NCBI GenBank assembly: GCA_022567015.1 | Contig: JADFHR010000042.1 | Coordinates: forward strand, 1-16,633 | Length of the DNA stretch: 16,633 nucleotides | Direction of reading: 5' to 3' | From: Pseudomonadota bacterium | GTDB taxonomy: Bacteria > Pseudomonadota > Alphaproteobacteria > Rhodospirillales > 2-02-FULL-58-16 | Shown: piece after piece, positions 12,924-16,633 of the stretch | How positions within the stretch are numbered: the first letter of the stretch is position 1 | Layout of the letters: each line of letters begins with the position of its first letter | Program-made: the position numbers and the translations under genes | Notes under the pieces: model-generated | Database searches by the model: none | What the model was told of the DNA's origin: nothing | The model's input: only the letters and a program-made list of their open reading frames with translations

Positions 12924-14307
12924 CTTGAGCGGCACTACCGACCCCTGGGCACAACCACCCGCCACCGAGAACGGCGTTGAATACTGCCTCGTCGTTCATC
13001 CACACCTGAAGGCGCGGGGACGGCGCGCCCGTACGCCCGAGGCGAGCCTGGAAGAGGCCGTCGGCCTCGCCCAAGCGATCAATCTCACCGTCGTGCACAC
13101 CGAAGTGGTGCCCGTGACCCGCCGCCGCCCCGCCACCCTGCTCGGCTCCGGCACGGTGGCCCGGCTGGGCGGCCTCATGGCCGGCGGAACGCCGGGCAAC
13201 GGACGCGGGGACGGCGCGGAAACGGGCACGGGGACACGGAGAATAGACGTCGCGGTGGTGGACGCGGCCCTGACGCCGGTGCAGCAGCGCAACCTGGAAC
13301 GGGCGTGGAACTGCAAGGTGATCGACCGCAACGGCCTGATCCTGGAAATTTTCGGGGAGCGGGCGCGCACCCGCGAGGGCCGGTTGCAGGTGGAACTGGC
13401 GGCGCTCACCTACCAACGGTCGCGCCTGGTGCGGTCGTGGACCCACCTGGAACGTCAACGGGGCGGCTTCGGCTTCATGGGCGGCCCCGGCGAAACCCAG
13501 ATCGAGGCCGACCGCCGCATGATCGGCCGCCGCATCACCCGCCTGACAAAGGAACTGACCGCGGTCAAGCGGACCCGCAAACTCCACCGCCAGGCCCGCC
13601 AGCGGGTGGCCAATCCGGTGGTGGCGCTGGTCGGCTACACCAACGCCGGCAAGTCCACCCTGTTCAACACCCTGACCGACGCCCGGGTGCCGGCCAGGGA
13701 CCAGTTGTTCGCCACCCTGGACCCGACCATGCGCGCCGCCGATCTGCCGTCGGGGCGCACGGTCATCCTTTCCGACACGGTGGGCTTCATCTCCGATCTG
13801 CCCCACGAGCTGGTGACCGCCTTCCACGCCACCCTGGAAGAGGTGTGCGAGGCCGATATCATCGTGCACGTGCGCGATGCCGCCCACGCCGACACCGAGG
13901 CGCAGAAAGACGACGTGCACGGGGTGCTCCGGGACATGGGCCTGGGCGATGCCGTGGACCGCACGTTGATCGAGGTGCTCAACAAGATCGACCTGTTGGC
14001 GCCCGAGGAAAGGGAAATCCTGGCCAATCAGGCGCGGCGCTCCAACCGCACCCTGGTGCCGCTGTCGGCCCTGACGGGGGAGGGGTGTCCCGTCCTGCTG
14101 GCGGTTCTCGACGATCGGCTGTCCGGCGCCTCCCGGCTGCTCGACATCGCCGTCGCCCACGACGACGGCGCCGCGCTGGCCTGGCTGTATGACCACGGCG
14201 ACGTGGTCGAGCGCACCGACGACGAACACTTCGTCCACGTGAAGGTGCGCCTGGATGCCGCCGACGCCGCCCGTTTCGCCCGGCGCCGGGAGCGGTCGCC
14301 GCACTGA
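12892..14307 (+). CDS. hflX: Ribosome-associated GTPase HflX
   Basis: HflX is a GTPase that splits or rescues stalled ribosomes, for instance after heat stress. The 471 residues (from GTG 12892) carry an N-terminal nucleotide-binding domain (about 30-165), a coiled linker with GGFGFMGGPGETQIEADRR (191-209), and the G domain. Its motifs are G1 GYTNAGKS (248-255), G2 at FATLDPT (273-279), G3 DTVGF (295-299), G4 NKID (364-367) and G5 SALTGEG (392-398). The GTG lies within hfq and has AAGGAGG 3 nt upstream, giving a 32-nt overlap. An in-frame TTG at 12925, just after the hfq stop, is the alternative. The N-domain has a Gly/Thr-rich insertion at about 97-117. Confidence 0.95.
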   Translation: MPQRRKRPRNSLSGTTDPWAQPPATENGVEYCLVVHPHLKARGRRARTPEASLEEAVGLAQAINLTVVHTEVVPVTRRRPATLLGSGTVARLGGLMAGGTPGNGRGDGAETGTGTRRIDVAVVDAALTPVQQRNLERAWNCKVIDRNGLILEIFGERARTREGRLQVELAALTYQRSRLVRSWTHLERQRGGFGFMGGPGETQIEADRRMIGRRITRLTKELTAVKRTRKLHRQARQRVANPVVALVGYTNAGKSTLFNTLTDARVPARDQLFATLDPTMRAADLPSGRTVILSDTVGFISDLPHELVTAFHATLEEVCEADIIVHVRDAAHADTEAQKDDVHGVLRDMGLGDAVDRTLIEVLNKIDLLAPEEREILANQARRSNRTLVPLSALTGEGCPVLLAVLDDRLSGASRLLDIAVAHDDGAALAWLYDHGDVVERTDDEHFVHVKVRLDAADAARFARRRERSPH

Positions 14308-14366
14308 ACGCCGTTCCGCCCAGGGACATCCGAAGCGCGTCCGGCCCGGCCCGCCGCCGGCGCCCC

Positions 14367-14396
14367 TTGACCCGGCGCCTTCTCTACTAGTAGATA
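14367..14396 (+). promoter_or_regulatory. Candidate promoter of the 89-residue gene
   Basis: TTGACC (14367-14372) is followed after 18 bp by TAGATA (14391-14396), 40 nt ahead of the ATG at 14436. The -10 is overlapped by the palindrome at 14383-14394. The -35 is good and the -10 is mediocre. Confidence 0.42.
14383..14394. promoter_or_regulatory. 12-bp perfect palindrome TCTACTAGTAGA, operator-like
   Basis: This is a perfect palindrome without a spacer, in an otherwise GC-dominated intergenic region, placed on the putative -10. Short ungapped palindromes of this kind are typical of ribbon-helix-helix dimers, and the next gene may encode such a protein. Confidence 0.45.
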
Positions 14397-14435
14397 GCCT
14401 GCGGGAGACCTATCACCCGGAGCGGGAGGGCCCTC

Positions 14436-14705
14436 ATGGCGACCAGGCAGGCGCAACGGAAGTGGCGGGACAAGCACCGCTTCGTCAAACGCCAGCTCAA
14501 CGTCATGGCGCGCAAGCTCATCCACGAATACCTGGACGACCTCGCCGGCGCCTTCGCCCTGCGCGGCAAGGGCGAAGCGGTGACGTTCGCCTGTTTCGTC
14601 ACCCGGGCCCTCATGCAGCGCGCCGACTTCGACGCCGAGGCGGCGCGCATGCTCGATACCTTCGCCGAGACCTACCACCGGGACCGGGACGTCTACACGG
14701 CGTGA
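14436..14705 (+). CDS. Small conserved-looking protein, ribbon-helix-helix-like (hypothetical)
   Basis: I recognise no named family in this 89-residue protein. It is very basic at the N-terminus (MATRQAQRKWRDKHRFVKRQ), which is followed by a short strand-like stretch (about 16-24). A helix RKLIHEYLDDLAGAF (26-40), a turn ALRGKGE and a second helix EAVTFACFVTRALMQ (47-61) come next. This strand-helix-turn-helix spacing is that of a ribbon-helix-helix DNA-binding dimer. A helical C-terminal tail ends it. GGGAGG 6 nt upstream fixes the ATG. Codon use matches the neighbours. It sits alone between hflX and a TetR gene, with its own candidate promoter. A DNA-binding role is inference from the pattern only. 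Confidence 0.75.
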   Translation: MATRQAQRKWRDKHRFVKRQLNVMARKLIHEYLDDLAGAFALRGKGEAVTFACFVTRALMQRADFDAEAARMLDTFAETYHRDRDVYTA

Positions 14706-14712
14706 ACCGGGG

Positions 14713-14728
14713 GCGGGCCGCCGCCCGC
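14713..14728 (+). terminator. GC-rich hairpin after the 89-residue gene
   Basis: GCGGGC (14713-14718), loop CGCC, GCCCGC (14723-14728) starts 8 nt after the stop and is followed by only TT. It could help terminate, but it lacks a proper T-run. Confidence 0.35.
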
Positions 14729-14737
14729 TTGCCGCCG

Positions 14738-14751
14738 CCCTGCCGGCAGGG
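14738..14751. repeat. 14-bp perfect palindrome upstream of the tetR-type gene
   Basis: CCCTGCCGGCAGGG is fully self-complementary and lies 48 nt before the start of the TetR-family regulator. It may be that regulator's own operator or just part of a GC-rich hairpin cluster. No clear promoter boxes accompany it. Confidence 0.4.
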
Positions 14752-14799
14752 GCTCGATCCGCCCCGCCAATGGCTGTAGGATGGGCGGCGGAGGGTTCC

Positions 14800-15378
14800 A
14801 TGGCGAGAACCACGCCGGCGCGTATCCTCGACACCACCCTCGACATCGCCAATGACATGGGATGGGGGCGGCTGCGGCTGCGCCAGGTGGCCCGGCGCCT
14901 GAACGTCTCCATGGCCGACATCCGCGCCCATTACCGGGACAAGGACGCCATCGCCGACGCCTGGTTCGCCCGCGCCGACGCCGCCATGCTGGCCAAGCAC
15001 GGCAAGGGCTTCGCCAGGCTCCCCGCGACCGACCGGCTGTACCGGGTGATCACCGCGTGGCTGGACGCCCTGGCGCCCCACCGCGGCGTCACCGGCGAGA
15101 TGCTGGGGGAAAAGCTCTATCCCGGCCATCCCCACCACAACCTGGCCCTGGTGTGGACGCTTTCGCGCACGGTGCAGTGGATCCGCGACGCCGCCCATCT
15201 GGACGCCGGCGGCCGGCGCAAGCAGATCGAGGAGATCGGCCTCACGGCGCTGTTCGCCGCCACCGTTTTCCTCTGGCTGCGCGACGACTCCGTGGGCCAG
15301 CAGCGCACCCACGCCTTCCTCGCCCACCGGCTGGCCGACGCCGACGCGGTGATGGCGCGCCTGTGGCCGCCGCGTTAG
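14800..15378 (+). CDS. TetR-family transcriptional regulator
   Basis: In this 192-residue protein the N-terminal third is a TetR helix-turn-helix. It opens ARTTPARILDTTLDIANDMG, then LRLRQVARRLNVSMADIRAHYRDKDAI (about 25-51), with the usual recognition-helix pattern. The rest is a helical ligand-binding and dimerisation domain with no residues that identify a ligand. GGAGG 5 nt upstream supports the ATG at 14800; an earlier in-frame ATG at 14770 lacks such a site. TetR regulators usually control themselves and a neighbour. The nearest candidates are the 89-residue gene upstream and the convergent hydrolase downstream, but nothing in the sequence settles this. Coq9-like proteins share the fold, but the intact HTH favours a regulator. 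Confidence 0.85.
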   Translation: MARTTPARILDTTLDIANDMGWGRLRLRQVARRLNVSMADIRAHYRDKDAIADAWFARADAAMLAKHGKGFARLPATDRLYRVITAWLDALAPHRGVTGEMLGEKLYPGHPHHNLALVWTLSRTVQWIRDAAHLDAGGRRKQIEEIGLTALFAATVFLWLRDDSVGQQRTHAFLAHRLADADAVMARLWPPR

Positions 15379-15463
15379 CCGGTCCCGCATAACCATCGAG
15401 ACAGGCGCCCCCGCCACCGGAGAAACGCCGCAAAAGGGGCGGTCGACGGCAGAATATCATTTA

Positions 15464-15650
15464 TTTTAACCGCAGAGAACACAGAGAACACGGGATATTT
15501 CACAGAGAAAATTGATATTTTACAATCAAGAATTCGGGGAACGTGAAAAATAATATAAAAATATACAATATTTATATAATTATCTATTCTTCTCCTCTGT
15601 GTTCTCTGTGTCTTCCCTGTATCTTCTCTGTGTACTCTGTGTTCTCTTTA
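15464..15650. repeat. AT-rich inverted-repeat element of CAGAGAACA-type units
   Basis: The left flank has tandem units CAGAGAACACAGAGAACAC (15473-15491) and CACAGAGAA (15501-15509). The right flank has the same units reversed, CTCTGTGTTCTCTG (15595-15608), TTCTCTGTG (15624-15632) and CTCTGTGTTCTCT (15635-15647). Bases 15473-15486 are the exact reverse complement of 15595-15608, and 15474-15486 also pair with 15635-15647. The centre (about 15540-15590) is almost pure A/T, in sharp contrast to the surrounding GC-rich DNA. Repeats with the flavour TTAACCGCAGAGNACACAGAG occur in many bacterial genomes, usually between genes. It lies between the convergent 3' ends of the TetR gene and the hydrolase and encodes nothing credible. 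The rest of the gap (15379-15463 and 15651-15690) holds nothing I recognise. Confidence 0.75.
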
Positions 15651-15690
15651 CCTTTACCGTCCAATTCCCGGATTCGTCAGGGTGAGGGAG

Positions 15691-16633
15691 TCACGGCCCG
15701 GGTGGTGCGTCGCGCAGGCGCAAGAGCGTGTAGATGGCCTGCAGCAGGATCAGCTTGTCGGACAGGCCCACGGGCTTGGGATCCACGTGGTTGAGGCTGT
15801 CGACGAGGAACAACTCCGCCCGGGGCAGGGCGGCGGCCAGGCTTTCGCTCTCGGTTTCCGGAATGATCGGGTCGTCGCGGCCGTGGACGAGCACGAAGCG
15901 GACCTTCAGCGACCCCAGGTCCCGCCGCTTGAGGTCCAGCGCCGCCATGTCCCCGGTGATGCCGGGCGGCAACCGGGCGAGCAGGCCGGGCACCCGCTCC
16001 GGGTCCCGGTTGGCGAGCAGGGCATGGACCGTGGCACCGGCGGGCCCGAGACGGCCGGCCAGGTCCGAGACATCGGCCCCGAGATCGTCGAGCTTGCGCT
16101 CCGCCATGGCCGCCAGCAGCGCCCGGTCGGCGGCGTTGCCCACCCGGTCCGCGTTGCTCTTCACGAACACCCATTTGCCGTAGGCGTTGGGGGTGCGGCG
16201 GCGCCAGGCCGCGGCCCCGGCCTCGCGGTAATAGCCGGTGGTGAAAAAGGTGAGCACGGCCTCGATGTCGTGATAGCCGCCGATGGCCAGCACGAAGTCG
16301 ATGCGCTCCGCCGCCCCCGGTTCGAACAGGGCGATCACCGCCGGCCCCACCGCGTAGGAGATGGCCGTCAGGCCCAGGGGCCGCCCGCCTGGCGCGCGCC
16401 CGTCCAGGTAGACGGACGCATCGGCGATGGCGCGCGCGTCCTCGGGGCTCACCTTGAGCTGGCGCAGTTTGGGCAGGTCGGGCACCAGCACCTCGAAGCG
16501 GGCCCGGGCCAGGGTGCCGGCGAAGGCGACGAGCCGGGGGTCGTCCTTGCCCTCGGGCGTGATGCCGGGCACCAGCACCATGGCCGCCAGCGCCCCGTTC
16601 CCGGGAAGATAGAGGTCTCCGGCGCGGGCCCGT
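15691..16633 (-). CDS. Alpha/beta hydrolase, 5' end beyond the window
   Basis: The frame stays open through the right edge. Before Met at 16581, the in-frame codons read RARAGDLYLPGNGALAA, which looks like real N-terminal coding sequence (DLYLP before a first strand). The true start is therefore outside the window. Numbered from that Met, MVLVPGITPEGKDDPRLVAFAGTL is the first strand with the oxyanion-type turn. Ser75 in TAISYAVG is the likely nucleophile. Asp236/237 in VLVHGRDDPIIPE and His265 in DSLNHVDP complete the triad. The nucleophile elbow is AxSxA, not GxSxG, so activity may be altered, although small residues can fit. There is no signal peptide in the visible part. The substrate is unknown. 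It is convergent with the TetR gene across the AT-rich repeat. Confidence 0.85.
   Translation of the reverse strand, partial: RARAGDLYLPGNGALAAMVLVPGITPEGKDDPRLVAFAGTLARARFEVLVPDLPKLRQLKVSPEDARAIADASVYLDGRAPGGRPLGLTAISYAVGPAVIALFEPGAAERIDFVLAIGGYHDIEAVLTFFTTGYYREAGAAAWRRRTPNAYGKWVFVKSNADRVGNAADRALLAAMAERKLDDLGADVSDLAGRLGPAGATVHALLANRDPERVPGLLARLPPGITGDMAALDLKRRDLGSLKVRFVLVHGRDDPIIPETESESLAAALPRAELFLVDSLNHVDPKPVGLSDKLILLQAIYTLLRLRDAPPGP

Noticed and set aside
15464..15650. CRISPR array
   Set aside because: The units are only about 9-10 nt, irregularly spaced, and inverted between the two halves. There are no spacers of even length and no cas genes.
15543..15794. Small open frame across the AT-rich repeat
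   Set aside because: It starts as a low-complexity read of A/T and CTCTGTGTT units (YSSPLCSLCLPC...) and then becomes the antisense of the hydrolase. There is no ribosome-binding site.
50..16633. Sigma-54 (-24/-12) promoters and NtrC binding sites
   Set aside because: I looked for GG-N10-GC type and TGCACC-N5-GGTGCA sites in the intergenic gaps and saw no convincing match, although reading by eye could miss degenerate sites.

Overview
The window looks like a GC-rich alphaproteobacterial chromosome, most likely from the Rhodospirillales or a near relative. The evidence is gene order and protein signatures: dusB(nifR3)-ntrB-ntrC-ntrY-ntrX-trkA ... hfq-hflX is a well-known alphaproteobacterial arrangement. 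The first 49 bases hold the start of a divergent ispD, a gene often found beside nifR3-ntrBC in this class. No rRNA, tRNA, CRISPR array or transposase gene was seen.

Layout. (1) Bases 1-506: the 5' end of ispD (minus strand), then an intergenic region occupied by a non-coding, heavily palindromic element of about 258 bp (128-385). It has near-perfect inverted ends flanked by TA, like an IS630/mariner-type MITE, and a relic of another end lies directly beside it. (2) 507-1307: a multi-pass membrane protein of the CcsA/YpjD cytochrome c assembly family. (3) 1359-8673: a tightly packed five-gene nitrogen-regulation operon, dusB-ntrB-ntrC-ntrY-ntrX. Every junction overlaps by 1-11 nt. The operon is preceded by a putative promoter with a 9+1+9 palindrome over its -10 region. 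(4) 8772-12520: trkA (potassium uptake), then an Asp/Glu-racemase-family enzyme, a D-amino-acid aminotransferase and a HAD phosphatase. (5) 12651-14307: hfq and hflX, which overlap. (6) 14436-15378: an 89-residue protein with a ribbon-helix-helix-like pattern and a TetR-family regulator. (7) 15379-15690: a convergent intergenic region with an AT-rich inverted repeat built of CAGAGAACA-like units. (8) 15691-16633: an alpha/beta hydrolase on the minus strand, cut by the window end.

How the genes work together. NtrB/NtrC is the cytosolic nitrogen-status pair: NtrB is a soluble PAS kinase and NtrC is a sigma-54 activator with an intact GAFTGA motif. NtrY/NtrX is the membrane-bound companion pair. 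NtrX has no GAFTGA motif, and here its Walker B glutamate is also replaced by glutamine, so it should not be a conventional sigma-54 activator. The racemase and D-amino-acid aminotransferase form a plausible D-amino-acid module. Hfq and HflX act in sRNA-based regulation and ribosome rescue.

Most of the window is well-understood core chromosome. The parts least explained by known genes are the palindromic element at 107-388, the operator-like palindrome at 1376-1394, the altered NtrX, an AT-rich codon patch across the catalytic lysine of the aminotransferase (11409-11453), the small RHH-like gene with its own palindrome, and the AT-rich repeat at 15464-15650. I did not find convincing evidence for a wholly new multi-gene system.
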